Source: Marisediminitalea aggregata
GTDB lineage: Bacteria; Pseudomonadota; Gammaproteobacteria; Enterobacterales; Alteromonadaceae
NCBI RefSeq assembly: GCF_900129565.1
Contig: NZ_FQWD01000003.1
Coordinates: 473,015-537,014 of the forward strand
Length of the DNA stretch: 64,000 bases
Reading direction: 5' to 3'
Shown here: positions 27,098 to 36,778 of the stretch, in pieces
How positions within the stretch are numbered: position 1 is the stretch's first letter
Layout of the letters: the number at the start of each line of letters is the position of its first letter
The notes under the pieces: model-generated
What the model saw: the letters and a program-made list of their open reading frames with translations, nothing else
What the model was told of the DNA's origin: nothing
Database searches by the model: none
Translations under genes and position numbers: made by a program

Positions 27098-27622
27098 ATG
27101 AAGTTTATCCATGGATTGAGCCAGTGGGCAGAGCAACGCTCTGCCTGGCTGGTGTTGTTTATAACGTCTTTTGGCCTGGAATGCGCGGCGTTGTATTTTC
27201 AGCACGTAATGGGGTTGGCCCCGTGTATTATGTGTATTTATCAACGTACGGCCATGTGGGGCATAGTACTGGCCGGATTACTGGTACTGCTGTTTAATCA
27301 TGCCGTCACGCGATTCTTAGCACTTGGCCTGTGGGCGTACAGTGCTGTTCAGGGGTTTCTGGTCGCATCAGAGCACATTGAAATTATTGAGGCGGACGAC
27401 CCGTTTTTTGCAACCTGTGAAATTTTTCCTAATTTCCCGAGCTGGGCACCGCTTCACGAGTGGTTGCCGTCGGTATTTGCAGCACCGGGTGACTGCCTGG
27501 AAAACAGTTGGCAGTTTCTGTCGATGGGCATGGCGCACTGGATGCAAATTATCTTTGCCGCCTATTTTGTCGTCTTTGCCGCGGTGCTTCTTGCGCGTCT
27601 TATCGACAAGAAAGCCTTTTGA
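27098..27622 (+). CDS. dsbB: Disulfide bond formation protein DsbB
   Basis: DsbB re-oxidises DsbA and passes electrons to quinones. The 174-residue protein has four membrane segments and the periplasmic cysteine pairs CIMC (first loop) and the pair in the second loop (ATCEIFPNF and GDCLENSW). It lies 14 bases after nhaB. Confidence 0.97.
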   Translation: MKFIHGLSQWAEQRSAWLVLFITSFGLECAALYFQHVMGLAPCIMCIYQRTAMWGIVLAGLLVLLFNHAVTRFLALGLWAYSAVQGFLVASEHIEIIEADDPFFATCEIFPNFPSWAPLHEWLPSVFAAPGDCLENSWQFLSMGMAHWMQIIFAAYFVVFAAVLLARLIDKKAF

Positions 27623-28167
27623 TAGACCTGAGCACCGTTCCAATTCGACTCGCCCCTATTCGCACTGATGCGGGGCAAATTCATCTTATTCGCGCTAACA
27701 GTAAATATGCCGATAGCGTTGCCGAAGCCGGCAAACTGGCACTGGATACAGTAAAACCCTGGATGGGCAGCAGCCTGGTTCCCACGACGCCCCGTACGGC
27801 TAAGCAGCTACTTGATACCTTAGAAGAACAGCGCAAAATTGGCTATGGCGTGTGCTATTTGCTGATATGGCAACAGCAGTGTCTCGGCATGGGCATAGTT
27901 AACTATATTCACCCTATTCACAAGACCGCCAATATGGGGCTCTGGCTGGTGCCAGAAGCGCGTGGCAAGGGAGTGGCATTTACCCTTTGCCAACGGCTTA
28001 TTGACCTGGCTACGCAGCCGTTAAAACTGAACAGATTGGAATACCTGACGCTGCCCGACAATCACGCCAGTATTAAACTGGCACAATCGCTGGGCGCGCA
28101 AAAGGAAGGATTGTGCAGGCGCAGGGTGTTTGGACAGGATGCGCTGTTATTCAGCCTTCTGATTTAA
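27619..28167 (+). CDS. GNAT-family N-acetyltransferase
   Basis: An acetyltransferase of about 182 residues resembling ribosomal-protein acetyltransferases (RimJ/RimL type). It shows the acetyl-CoA-binding core GLWLVPEARGKGVAFTLCQ and the late LPDNHASIKLAQSLGAQKEG motif. The frame is open far into dsbB, but the likely start is a TTG overlapping the dsbB stop (TTGATAG), giving translational coupling. The start is uncertain. The substrate is unknown. Confidence 0.85.
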   Translation: MIDLSTVPIRLAPIRTDAGQIHLIRANSKYADSVAEAGKLALDTVKPWMGSSLVPTTPRTAKQLLDTLEEQRKIGYGVCYLLIWQQQCLGMGIVNYIHPIHKTANMGLWLVPEARGKGVAFTLCQRLIDLATQPLKLNRLEYLTLPDNHASIKLAQSLGAQKEGLCRRRVFGQDALLFSLLI

Positions 28168-28186
28168 CCTAAAACCGCCAAGGCGA

Positions 28187-28678
28187 TCAGTCGATGTCTT
28201 CCAGTGGCCAAATCGCAATATAATCTTCAAACCTGTCTAAATCAGCCTCGCTCTCGGCGACCGTTTTCCCTCTTACCGACATCCCGGCTTTATGCATCGC
28301 GGTTTTCTTTTTGCGATTGAGCAATGGATGCCAGGAGGGTAGTCCCCGCCCTTCATGCAGTCGACGGTAGCTGCAGCTTGGCGGCATGAAAAAGATGTCT
28401 TTCAGGTTTTCCTGGGTCAATTGCACGCAGTCCGGCACTAGCTCGGTGCGCTTTGCGTACTGGGTACAACTGCAGGTTTTGGTGTTCAGCAAGTCACAGG
28501 CGATATTGGTAAAGTGAATCACTTCACCGGCCTGGACATGGGCAGTAGTCGTGGCTTCATTTACGGCGTCGTCGTCAATGAATTTGTGCAGGCAGCATTT
28601 GGCGCAGCCATCACAAATTGACTCCCACTCAGACCGGGTCATTTCATCGAGGGATTTGGTCTCCCAAAAGCGTTCCAT
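28187..28678 (-). CDS. ycgN: YcgN family cysteine-cluster protein (UPF0260)
   Basis: A 163-residue protein matching E. coli YcgN: MERFWETKSLDEM at the start, the cysteine cluster CDGCAKCCLHK, further CDLLNTKTCSC, and SWHPLL. Such YkgJ/UPF0260 proteins are presumed metal chelators; the function is not known. The start at 28678 agrees with E. coli. It directly follows ycgM, as in enterobacteria. Confidence 0.93.
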   Translation of the reverse strand: MERFWETKSLDEMTRSEWESICDGCAKCCLHKFIDDDAVNEATTTAHVQAGEVIHFTNIACDLLNTKTCSCTQYAKRTELVPDCVQLTQENLKDIFFMPPSCSYRRLHEGRGLPSWHPLLNRKKKTAMHKAGMSVRGKTVAESEADLDRFEDYIAIWPLEDID

Positions 28679-28679
28679 A

Positions 28680-29345
28680 TTAGTTCCCCACAACCCGGGT
28701 ATGAATATCGAACCAGGGCGACATCGACAGCGTTAGCGTGTCATCAGGTTGTAAAGGCCCAACACCTTTGGGCGTCCCCGTCAAAACAATGTCTCCCGGA
28801 ACCAACGTAAACACCTCGGAAATAGCAACTAGCAAGGATACGGTATCCCGCATCATCATGTGCGTATTACCGCGCTGTCGAACCTGGCCATTGATGGTCA
28901 GTGAAAAGGCCAACGCCTGTACATCGGCAACTTCGCTCATGGGGGCGAATGCACTAACAGGGCAGGCATTATCGAACGCTTTTGCACGCTCCCATGGATG
29001 GCCATCCTGCTTCAGTTGATCCTGCAGATCACGAAGCGTTAAGTCGAGCGCGAGCCCTACCCCTGCCATTGCAGATTTGGCTTGTTCGGCACTGGCATCA
29101 GACAACGGTTCACCAATGAGTATAGCCACTTCCAATTCGTTGTGACACGCCCCCCGGTTTGTCGGAATACTGATGACGTCACCGGCATGGCACAAGGCGG
29201 TAGCAGGCTTTAAAAACAATAGCGGTTCACCAGGCACTGCATTGTTAAGCTCCTGAATATGATCCAGGTAATTACGCCCCACACACACCACTTTGCCGGT
29301 AGGTAATCCAAAAGGTAGGCCTTGTAAATTGCGATGCTGATACAT
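28680..29345 (-). CDS. ycgM: Fumarylacetoacetate hydrolase family protein YcgM
   Basis: A 221-residue enzyme of the FAH family (acylpyruvase or oxaloacetate tautomerase/decarboxylase type). The N-terminus carries VVCVGRNYLDHIQEL and the metal-binding residues appear in HNELEVAILIG and LTLRDLQ. The C-terminal GDIVLTGTPKGVGP motif is diagnostic. It overlaps the transglycosylase stop by one base (TAATG), so translation is probably coupled. Confidence 0.9.
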   Translation of the reverse strand: MYQHRNLQGLPFGLPTGKVVCVGRNYLDHIQELNNAVPGEPLLFLKPATALCHAGDVISIPTNRGACHNELEVAILIGEPLSDASAEQAKSAMAGVGLALDLTLRDLQDQLKQDGHPWERAKAFDNACPVSAFAPMSEVADVQALAFSLTINGQVRQRGNTHMMMRDTVSLLVAISEVFTLVPGDIVLTGTPKGVGPLQPDDTLTLSMSPWFDIHTRVVGN

Positions 29346-30334
29346 TAGTGCCCTCGCTTAATCCGCTCTGACAAATAGCTCACCGACACACCAAAATAGC
29401 TGCTGCGATTCCATTTCATTAGCGTATGAAAGTTTTGATAAACCAGATACAACCGGCCCTTTTCACCGTCCGGCATGATAAACGACGCATTGATGGCAAC
29501 ATCAGGTAAGTCGCGACCATCGTATCGCCTTACCCCTTGCGCTTGCCAGAATGACAGTGGCTTAAACTTCGCTTTATCGAGCCCTGCCAGCGAATAATCA
29601 AAATCATCTGTTACCGATACCTGTCTGCCCCACGTGCCGTCGTTTACCCAGCCTTCAGACGAGAGGAAATTCGCAATTGAGGCAAACACGTCGGCGTGCG
29701 TGCCCCAGATATCTTTTTTACCGTCGCCATCGTAATCTACTGCGTAGTTTAGGAATGAGGTTGGCATGAACTGGCTTTGCCCCATGGCCCCCGCCCATGA
29801 ACCATTGAAATCTTTCAGCGAAATATGGCCTTCCTGCAAAATGGTTAACGCCGCCAACAGCTGTTTCTTAAACAGCGCTTCACGACGCCCTTCAAAAGCC
29901 AGTGATGCCAGCGCAGATAACACCGGGTGTTTGCCCTGAATTTTACCAAAGTTCGATTCATTCCCCCACAACGCGACAATAAACCGCGGTTGCACACCAT
30001 AGCGCTGACCTATTTCCGTTAACAGAGGCTGATGTGTTTTCATCAGATCTATTGCCTGCTTCACTTTCCAGTCAGGTACCCGGGTAGTGAGGTAGGTGTC
30101 CAGGGTAATTTTCTTTTCTGGCTGATTATTGTCGGCTTTCACTACGGTAGGGCGATAAAACACCGTCGCAAATACGTTATCAATAAACTGCTTGCCAAAC
30201 CCTTGCGCGACCGCTTCTTGCTTCAACGCGGCTTTATAGGTTTCAAACTCTACTTCTTTACTGTCTGCGGCATAGCTAATGGCCGACACCAGCATTGCAC
30301 AACACACAATGCCGAATTGCTTAATCTTGTTCAT
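29345..30334 (-). CDS. Lytic murein transglycosylase (MltB-like)
   Basis: A 329-residue periplasmic enzyme that cleaves peptidoglycan with 1,6-anhydromuramic acid formation. A Sec signal peptide (MNKIKQFGIVCCAM through ISYA) is followed by the SLT_2 domain, with the catalytic glutamate in WGNESNFGKIQG and the family motifs GSWAGAMGQSQFMP and DYDGDGKKDIW. The longest frame adds 36 residues overlapping ycgL and is rejected. It is downstream of ycgL. Confidence 0.93.
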   Translation of the reverse strand: MNKIKQFGIVCCAMLVSAISYAADSKEVEFETYKAALKQEAVAQGFGKQFIDNVFATVFYRPTVVKADNNQPEKKITLDTYLTTRVPDWKVKQAIDLMKTHQPLLTEIGQRYGVQPRFIVALWGNESNFGKIQGKHPVLSALASLAFEGRREALFKKQLLAALTILQEGHISLKDFNGSWAGAMGQSQFMPTSFLNYAVDYDGDGKKDIWGTHADVFASIANFLSSEGWVNDGTWGRQVSVTDDFDYSLAGLDKAKFKPLSFWQAQGVRRYDGRDLPDVAINASFIMPDGEKGRLYLVYQNFHTLMKWNRSSYFGVSVSYLSERIKRGH

Positions 30335-30341
30335 AGCGGCT

Positions 30342-30635
30342 TTATGCTTGTGATGGTTTACTGTCCAGACCAAGGCTTTCCCGGTGTTTCTCGAGTAAGT
30401 TGTCTTCTTTGGGCGGCATTTGCAGATAGAACCCCTGCTCATTCATCGCTTCAATTAACCTGGCTTTGTCTACGCCGGCAAGCGCCTCACGCTTTTGAAC
30501 AGGTAACATCATTACCAATTGAGGTTTGCCAAACTGCGCCATCAGCGCTTCTGGGACCGCTGAAAAATCATCTTTTTTCGCCACATACAGGTACATGCCT
30601 GCTTTTTTGGCGGTTTTATATACTGCAATTAACAT
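30342..30635 (-). CDS. ycgL: YcgL domain protein
   Basis: A 97-residue protein of the YcgL family, with the start [18 protein letters not shown] and [12 protein letters not shown] near the C-terminus. The family has a known fold but no firmly assigned role. It lies 16 bases after rnd and 7 bases before the transglycosylase start. Confidence 0.9.
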   Translation of the reverse strand: MLIAVYKTAKKAGMYLYVAKKDDFSAVPEALMAQFGKPQLVMMLPVQKREALAGVDKARLIEAMNEQGFYLQMPPKEDNLLEKHRESLGLDSKPSQA

Positions 30636-30651
30636 GATTTACCTATTCTTT

Positions 30652-31794
30652 TCAGTTAAATACTGCCTGAGCGACAGGCTCAAAATACGTCGCTCGCCAA
30701 CCAGTCAGCACATCGGGTTTTAAGCCCTGAACCCGGCATTCATCAATATCGAACCAATGCCATTTTATAAGTTGGTTAAGCTGCTTTTTGGACGCAATGA
30801 CTTCTTCGCTCACGCCTTGTTCTACTGCAATTTCCGCCGCCGCATGCTTAAGTCTGGCCAACGTTTGCTTGTAAGGCGGAAAATCTATCAGCCGCTTTAT
30901 GCGCGGAATATGAGCCTCTGACGAGGTATTGTCAAATTCCTCGAGTCCTTGACGAATGATGTCCAGTAGAATTTCAGGCCGCAAACGTCGTTCTTGCGGT
31001 GTTAAACAATGAATACGCGACAGCGCGCCCTTAGACTGCGGCATACGTAATGCCAATTCAAACAGGTGCGCTTCTTTGAACACAAAATTCAGGGCCATGT
31101 CTTTTTGCTGCGCACGGGTGAGCCGCCATGCAGCCAGATGCTTCAGCACGGTGAGTTGCTGAGAAGAGAGCTTCCAGGCATTTTTGATTTGCAGGTATGC
31201 ATACTCCGCCGGCATCGTCGCTTTTTTCTTCTCGCTCAAGGACGCCGACTCGGATAAGACCCAATCCAATTTCCCCCGGGCTTCAACCATATCGTAAAGT
31301 TGCTCAAAAGCCGGCAGCAGATACAACACATCATCAGCAGCATAACGACACTGATTATCAGACAACGGCCTGGCCAGCCAGTCGGTGCGGGACTCCCCTT
31401 TTTCCAACGTGATCTCAAGCAGCATTTCAATCATGCGCCCATAACCCATAGTCGTGCCTAGCCCCAGAAGACCTGCAGCAAATTGCGTATCGAAAATAGG
31501 CGTGGGGACTAACGAGAAAGTTGCCAGGAAGGCTTCCAAATCTTCCGAACAGGAATGCAGAACTTTAATCACATCCGGATTTACCAGTAACGACGTTAAC
31601 GATGATAAATCGTCAATCGCCAGGGGATCGATAAGCGCAAGCTGATGCCCATCGAACAGCTGCACCAACCCCAGCGCAGGGGCGAGTGTGCGTGTGCGGA
31701 CAAACTCCGTATCAATGGCTATTGCTTTGTGACGGGCCGCTCGCGCACAAACCAGATCGAGGGTTTCCTGATCCTGTATAAAAATATAATCCAT
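30652..31794 (-). CDS. rnd: Ribonuclease D
   Basis: RNase D trims the 3' ends of tRNA precursors and other small RNAs. The 380-residue protein has the DEDD exonuclease domain (AIDTEFVRTRT, LHSCSEDLEAF, YAADDVLYLLP with the expected acidic residues) and then an HRDC domain at about 210-290. It follows fadD, as in E. coli, but a terminator separates them. Confidence 0.96.
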   Translation of the reverse strand: MDYIFIQDQETLDLVCARAARHKAIAIDTEFVRTRTLAPALGLVQLFDGHQLALIDPLAIDDLSSLTSLLVNPDVIKVLHSCSEDLEAFLATFSLVPTPIFDTQFAAGLLGLGTTMGYGRMIEMLLEITLEKGESRTDWLARPLSDNQCRYAADDVLYLLPAFEQLYDMVEARGKLDWVLSESASLSEKKKATMPAEYAYLQIKNAWKLSSQQLTVLKHLAAWRLTRAQQKDMALNFVFKEAHLFELALRMPQSKGALSRIHCLTPQERRLRPEILLDIIRQGLEEFDNTSSEAHIPRIKRLIDFPPYKQTLARLKHAAAEIAVEQGVSEEVIASKKQLNQLIKWHWFDIDECRVQGLKPDVLTGWRATYFEPVAQAVFN

Positions 31795-31798
31795 AAAT

Positions 31799-31827
31799 AA
31801 AAAAGCCGGCTTAACGCCGGCTTTTTT
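31799..31827. terminator. Rho-independent terminator between fadD and rnd
   Basis: The stem GCCGGC/GCCGGC with loop TTAAC is flanked by an A-run and a T-run, so it can end transcription in either direction. It mainly serves fadD, whose stop is 17 bases away on the minus strand. Confidence 0.88.
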
Positions 31828-31844
31828 CAGGTCTTTGCATCGTA

Positions 31845-33497
31845 TTAATTACGAAGCTCGCGACGCAGAATCTTACCGACGTTTGTTTTAGGTAATTCTT
31901 CTTTGAATTCTACGTGTTTAGGCACCTTGTAGCCAGTAAGATGTGACCGACAGTGCGCAATCACCGCTTCCGCGGTTAACGAATCGTCTTTTCTGACAAT
32001 GAAAAGCTTCACTACTTCACCGCTGACTTCATGAGGTACACCGATAGCCGCAGCTTCAAGCACTGCGTCGTGCATTGCTGCCACTTCTTCAATTTCGTTA
32101 GGGAACACATTGAAGCCCGATACCAGGATCATGTCTTTCTTGCGGTCCACAATGTAGAAATAGCCGTCGTCGTCAGCCCGGGCGATATCCCCCGTGGCCA
32201 GCCAGCCGTCGCGAATAATTTCGTCGGTAGCTTCAGGGCGGTTGAAATAACCTTTCATGACCTGCGGGCCTTTTACCCACATTTCTCCCGACTCACCGGG
32301 CGCTACTTCATTACCGCTCTCATCCATCAGCATAATATCCGTCGACGGCACGGGCATACCGATCGAGCCTTTGTAAGCATCGAGCTGCGGCGGGTTCACC
32401 GTAACAACCGGTGCACATTCTGTCAGGCCGTAACCTTCTAACAATACAGTACCGGTAACCTTTTGCCAGCGCTCCGCCACCGGGCGTTGCACGGCCATTC
32501 CGCCGCCTAACCCAAATTTGAAGTTGGTGAAATCCAAATCGGCGAATCCAGGGGTGTTGAGCAATCCGTTAAACAGGGTATTGACTCCCGGCAGAATCAC
32601 AAACGGGTACTTACTTAATTCTTTCACAAAGCCAGGCATATCACGGGGGTTCGTGATCAGCAGGTTCGGACAACCAAACTTCAGGAATAACAAGCAGTTC
32701 GCTGTTAATGCAAAGATGTGATAGAGCGGCAATGCCGTTACCACCAAGTCTTTTCCTGGCGTTATCACAGTCGCCAGAATACCCGACACCTGTTCCAAAT
32801 TGGCTATCATATTGCGGTGGGTCAGCATAGCGCCTTTTGATACACCCGTGGTACCGCCGGTATATTGCAAAAATGCCAGACTTTGATTGTCGATCTCGAC
32901 CTTTTCGAACCCCAGCAGACTACCTGCTCGCAACGTTTCCATGAAGGGCTTGGCTTGTGGCAAGTTAAAGTCCGGCACCATTTTCTTCACGCGCTTCACA
33001 ACGAAGTTCACCACCCAACGCTTCGGTGCAGGCAACATGTCACCCAGCGAAGTAAGCAGCACTTCCTTAACGCCGGTTTCTGCGACTACCTTCTCCAGGG
33101 TGTGCGCAAAATTCTGCACAATCACAATGCCCTTCGCGCCACTGTCATTTAACTGGTGCTTTAGCTCCCGGGCCGTGTACAAGGGATTAACGTTCACTAC
33201 GGTCATACCTGCACGTAAAATACCGAACATGGCTACCGGATACTGCAGCAGGTTAGGCATCATGATGGCAACGGCATCACCCGGTTCAAAACCGGCGTGC
33301 TGTAGGTATGCAGCGAAATTTTTAGAATGCGTATCGAGCTCCGCAAAGCTCATTTCCTGACCCATGTTAATGTAGGCCGTCTTGTCGCCATATTTGGCAA
33401 CAGATTCGTCAAGAATATCAACGATTGACGCGTAACGGTCCGGATCGATTTCCGGGGTTACTCTCGGGTCGTAATGCTTAAGCCAGTTTTTTTCCAC
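31845..33497 (-). CDS. fadD: Long-chain fatty acid-CoA ligase FadD
   Basis: FadD activates imported long-chain fatty acids to acyl-CoA, the inducer ligand of FadR. The 550-residue protein has the ATP/AMP motif [22 protein letters not shown], and the FACS signature around [10 protein letters not shown] and [14 protein letters not shown]. The start is best placed at GTG 33497, because VEKNWLKHY aligns with the E. coli N-terminus and AGGAG is six bases upstream; a TTG one codon earlier is also possible. A FadR-type operator lies about 75 bases upstream, so repression by FadR is expected. Confidence 0.96.
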   Translation of the reverse strand: MEKNWLKHYDPRVTPEIDPDRYASIVDILDESVAKYGDKTAYINMGQEMSFAELDTHSKNFAAYLQHAGFEPGDAVAIMMPNLLQYPVAMFGILRAGMTVVNVNPLYTARELKHQLNDSGAKGIVIVQNFAHTLEKVVAETGVKEVLLTSLGDMLPAPKRWVVNFVVKRVKKMVPDFNLPQAKPFMETLRAGSLLGFEKVEIDNQSLAFLQYTGGTTGVSKGAMLTHRNMIANLEQVSGILATVITPGKDLVVTALPLYHIFALTANCLLFLKFGCPNLLITNPRDMPGFVKELSKYPFVILPGVNTLFNGLLNTPGFADLDFTNFKFGLGGGMAVQRPVAERWQKVTGTVLLEGYGLTECAPVVTVNPPQLDAYKGSIGMPVPSTDIMLMDESGNEVAPGESGEMWVKGPQVMKGYFNRPEATDEIIRDGWLATGDIARADDDGYFYIVDRKKDMILVSGFNVFPNEIEEVAAMHDAVLEAAAIGVPHEVSGEVVKLFIVRKDDSLTAEAVIAHCRSHLTGYKVPKHVEFKEELPKTNVGKILRRELRN

Positions 33498-33572
33498 CAA
33501 CCTCTCCTGTCAACTTTACTTTGACGATGATTGTTCACAAAAGTCCACGCCACAGCCTCGGCATACGCACAA

Positions 33573-33589
33573 AACTGGTCCGATTTGTT
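33573..33589. promoter_or_regulatory. Candidate FadR operator upstream of fadD
   Basis: The 17-base AACTGGTCCGATTTGTT carries the strong half TGGTCCGA of the FadR consensus and lies in the upstream region of fadD, a standard FadR target in gammaproteobacteria. The fadR gene is in the same window. Confidence 0.78.
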
Positions 33590-33630
33590 GCAATAGTATC
33601 GGATGTTCGCAAAAAGATAAATGACGTTGT

Positions 33631-34476
33631 TTACATTTCCTCAACAAAGCGGCGAATCGCAGTGCTAACTGCTGAAGGTTTAACCATATGAAAATGATGT
33701 CCTCCTGAGAATAGTTCAAGCTGACTGTTTTTCCACCATATTTTCCGTTTTGAATAAACCGATTCAACGTGCTTGAAACTGTCGGTAGCGCCGCCAAACC
33801 AGACCGGACACTGAATACCGTTCATCAGATTTTGTGCCTGAGCCTCGGTCAAACGCAGCGTTGATTTGGTGCGTAATCGTGGGTCACTGCCCCACACTTT
33901 TTTACCCTCTTCAGTTTCTGTCAGGTTACGCAATATAATGGATTCTGCATGTTCAGCATTAATATCACTGATTTTGCATCTGGCGGTTACCGCCGCTTTC
34001 ACATCCACCTCTCGCGCTATATTTGTCGTGCTTTTCTTCGCTAACCGGCTTAGGGCAGATTCTCTGATCTGGTTCACACTCGTGTCAGCCTCGAGCGTCA
34101 ATGGGCCACATGCGTCTATAGACACAACCTTAGCCACACGTTCGGGAAAGACTGCCGCATAGAGTGTACTTAAGATGCCACCAAGGGAATGCCCAACCAG
34201 AATGATATCCCGCCAGTCATTCACTTCTACCAGCTCATGTATATCCTGGATAAAGTCCAGTTGATGGTAATGCGCATCTGGCGATCGATGATAACTTTTG
34301 CCATGTCCGGGTAAATCGACGGCGATAAACTGGTAATCATCGAAATGAGGGAATAAACAAGCCAGACTGGCCGCATTGTCGAGGAATCCGTGTAACCCAA
34401 GAATCAGTGGCCCTGATTTGCCATTAGTCAGTCCCTGGATGTTGCCTTTAGACAAGGCGCACTGCCATGCTTGCAT
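33631..34476 (-). CDS. Alpha/beta hydrolase
   Basis: A 281-residue hydrolase with the oxyanion segment GLHGFLDNAAS, AVDLPGHGKS, the nucleophile elbow GHSLGG and a C-terminal histidine in SGGHHFHMVKP. It belongs to the broad epoxide-hydrolase/esterase-like fold, and the substrate cannot be told. The ATG at 34476 is chosen over a frame 31 codons longer. It lies upstream of fadD on the same strand, with the FadR site between them, and is probably a separate transcript. Confidence 0.85.
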   Translation of the reverse strand: MQAWQCALSKGNIQGLTNGKSGPLILGLHGFLDNAASLACLFPHFDDYQFIAVDLPGHGKSYHRSPDAHYHQLDFIQDIHELVEVNDWRDIILVGHSLGGILSTLYAAVFPERVAKVVSIDACGPLTLEADTSVNQIRESALSRLAKKSTTNIAREVDVKAAVTARCKISDINAEHAESIILRNLTETEEGKKVWGSDPRLRTKSTLRLTEAQAQNLMNGIQCPVWFGGATDSFKHVESVYSKRKIWWKNSQLELFSGGHHFHMVKPSAVSTAIRRFVEEM

Positions 34477-34570
34477 AAATGTATTTCCAAATACCAAAAC
34501 CTGAAAGATCCAGTGTAACAAAGATGCGGCATGAAACTCTATGCCCCTTATCATTGGGGGCGGACACATT

Positions 34571-34599
34571 AAAAAAGCGGCAAACTATTGCCGCTTTTT
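34571..34599 (-). terminator. Rho-independent terminator of slp
   Basis: The stem GCGGCAA/TTGCCGC with loop ACTA is flanked by A6 and T5, giving a good T-run on the minus strand, 47 bases after the slp stop. Confidence 0.85.
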
Positions 34600-34646
34600 C
34601 GTTAGTTAAGGAAATACACTTCCTTTTTACAGGCGGGTTATTGCCG

Positions 34647-35372
34647 CTATCTTTCGTGTCTGGTTCGAATCACCTTTGTTTCGTGAGCCTGACTACGACT
34701 GCGAACAGTTGAATTGCTGCTTCCAGATCGATAGGTGCGCTTGACCTGCGTTTGATTAGCGCCATTGTCTTTGATACGAATGACCGGACGAGGGCGATTT
34801 TGGTTGTAGTGATAGAAACTGAATCCCGCTCTGTAGCCCGGATGGTAGAGTCCCCATGGACCCCAGTAACGTGGATAGAAGGGTGAATACCAGCCACCGT
34901 AGAAATCAAAGAACATGGAGTTCGTATTATACAACTGCTGATTGCGCCACAGGTGATAGTCCTCAACCATTAAGGCCGGGAACATATAGGGTTGCTCACC
35001 AACCATACCAGCAAGAGGTTGAGAAACCGTACCAACAAATGTTGCTAACCGTCCTTCTGAGAAGACTATCGGGTCAACAAAATTATTGATCACCGCCTTA
35101 AAGCGACCAGGCGTTTGCTCGGTGGTAATTGGCTTGGCGTAATGATTGAGTGGAAAGTACACCATCTCGATGGTGGTCTTGTTGTCTTTGTTTTCGACAC
35201 TGGTAATAATGCCGCCCCAACGGGCCTGCTTACCGATTACCTGCTCTCCTGCAACTACCGCTTTAGAATAGCCAACGAGAGATTCGTCATCAGAGACTTT
35301 GATAGGATCGGGAACAATAGCACAGCCAGACAGGCTTAACACGGCCGCTATGATAAGTGCGCGGTAGAACAT
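34647..35372 (-). CDS. Slp family outer membrane lipoprotein
   Basis: A 241-residue lipoprotein with lipobox SLSGC (C17) and the Slp domain (GKQARWGGIITSVENK, TPGRFKAV, GRLATFVGTVS). The middle is rich in aromatic residues (FYGGWYSPFYPRYWGPWG), followed by a basic C-terminal tail. E. coli YeaY is at the same place, between fadD and tsaB. The physiological role is unclear; E. coli Slp is a starvation lipoprotein. Confidence 0.88.
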   Translation of the reverse strand: MFYRALIIAAVLSLSGCAIVPDPIKVSDDESLVGYSKAVVAGEQVIGKQARWGGIITSVENKDNKTTIEMVYFPLNHYAKPITTEQTPGRFKAVINNFVDPIVFSEGRLATFVGTVSQPLAGMVGEQPYMFPALMVEDYHLWRNQQLYNTNSMFFDFYGGWYSPFYPRYWGPWGLYHPGYRAGFSFYHYNQNRPRPVIRIKDNGANQTQVKRTYRSGSSNSTVRSRSQAHETKVIRTRHER

Positions 35373-35656
35373 AAAACACCCCTTGTAGTTGTGACGAATA
35401 ATAAGGGAAGTACCAGATAAATGCTAAATTAAACTGGACTTAACACGCGTCTGTCAGAATAACTCAAGCGTCACCTTTCAGACCCCTTCCCTGTTTACCC
35501 CCGTCAATCCTTTATCGATCACAGATATTAGTCCCCTTGGAACAATGGGGCCTAATACGCATTGTTAATATTATCTGAAAGTTAGCTGAATGAAAGCTGA
35601 ATTAGACTTTTGGTTTAAATGTGAATTTTTTGTAACTAAAACTGAAACTGGCGTCG

Positions 35657-35950
35657 TTAAGCGTATATATCCACGCCCATCATTTGACGGACAGAATCGC
35701 GTTTAGTTTCACGCTCAAAGCTCAGGTATTCACGAACGGCTTGCTCTGCGTGAGGCGCAGGTTTGTCGTAGCCCGCTTTGGTACGAAATGCCTCTGCTTT
35801 TGCAAAAGAAGCCTCGTCGCCGCTGATGACAACCGCATTGTCTTTCTGATTAGCTGACTGTTCAGCTTCAGGGATAATGCGCTTGACTGGCTTCGGCCGG
35901 TTGTCACTGCGATCGATTACCGGCGCCTGGGTTGAATGACGAATGTCCAT
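35657..35950 (-). CDS. Small conserved-looking protein of unknown function
   Basis: A 97-residue charged, soluble protein with no signal peptide or membrane segment. The C-terminus (RDSVRQMMGVDIYA) reminds me of a family of small hypothetical proteins in marine gammaproteobacteria, but I cannot name a function. The upstream ribosome site is weak. It lies between tsaB and slp on the same strand. Confidence 0.6.
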   Translation of the reverse strand: MDIRHSTQAPVIDRSDNRPKPVKRIIPEAEQSANQKDNAVVISGDEASFAKAEAFRTKAGYDKPAPHAEQAVREYLSFERETKRDSVRQMMGVDIYA

Positions 35951-36097
35951 CGGGTTAAGTCTGTCGGTTGTCCAATTTAGCCTGAGTTAAAAACACCGAC
36001 GAGATATCGGCACGTTTGCAATGATTCAAATAACGATTGCTGTATTTCAAATAGCGCTCGAATTAATTTGAAAAACAAATGCAATTTTCAGGCCTGA

Positions 36098-36778
36098 CTA
36101 TTCTCTGCCTGGTAGCTTTTTCCAGGTGACGGTGTCGCGCAAATACACCGGCGTAATGGATTCCGCAGTCATTGTTTCTCCGGCCTCGTAAGCTCGCTCA
36201 ACGAGAGGCAGCATGTGTCTGGCATAAGGATATGTCACGGATACCACGGCTTCGCCCTGTACCTCAGTCAGTGCCGGGTAAGCCTGCCACCCCGTGCCAG
36301 CGAATACGCTGGTTTGTTCGGTAACCTGAGTCGCCGCTTGTTCAGGCGGCAGTACCTGTTCCTCACCCAGCAATTCAGCAATGCCATTGATGTTTTGATA
36401 GCGCGCAAAATACACTTCGCTCATGCGGGCATCTATCGCTACGGCAACATTGTCTGCGGACTGGCTGGAGATAACCTGTTGCGCCATTGCGTGTAACGTA
36501 CTCACACCAACTACAGGCAGTTTAGCACCCAGCGCCAGCCCCTGAATGATACCCGTAGCAATACGCACGCCAGTAAAACTTCCAGGTCCACGACCAAAAC
36601 CCAGAACGTCCAGCGATTTCATTTTTGCGCCGGCTTCCTGCATAACCTCATCTACCATCGTCAGAATCTTTTGACTATGCTGCTGCGGGCAAACCTCATA
36701 ACGGGTATACACTTTGCCATTGTACTGAAGTGCAACAGAACAGGCTTCAGTAGCCGTATCTATGGTTAACATGTTCAT
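36098..36778 (-). CDS. tsaB: tRNA threonylcarbamoyladenosine biosynthesis protein TsaB
   Basis: TsaB (YeaZ) is the scaffold partner of TsaD in making t6A37 in ANN-decoding tRNAs. The 226-residue protein opens with MLTIDTATEACSVAL and has the motifs GFGRGPGSFTGVRIA and DARMSEVYFARY. It overlaps the yoaA stop by four bases (ATGA), as part of the conserved yoaA-tsaB pair. Confidence 0.95.
   Translation of the reverse strand: MNMLTIDTATEACSVALQYNGKVYTRYEVCPQQHSQKILTMVDEVMQEAGAKMKSLDVLGFGRGPGSFTGVRIATGIIQGLALGAKLPVVGVSTLHAMAQQVISSQSADNVAVAIDARMSEVYFARYQNINGIAELLGEEQVLPPEQAATQVTEQTSVFAGTGWQAYPALTEVQGEAVVSVTYPYARHMLPLVERAYEAGETMTAESITPVYLRDTVTWKKLPGRE

Noticed and set aside
30032..30637. 201-codon open frame on the plus strand across the transglycosylase and ycgL
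   Set aside because: It overlaps two conserved genes in antisense and shows no protein-like pattern.
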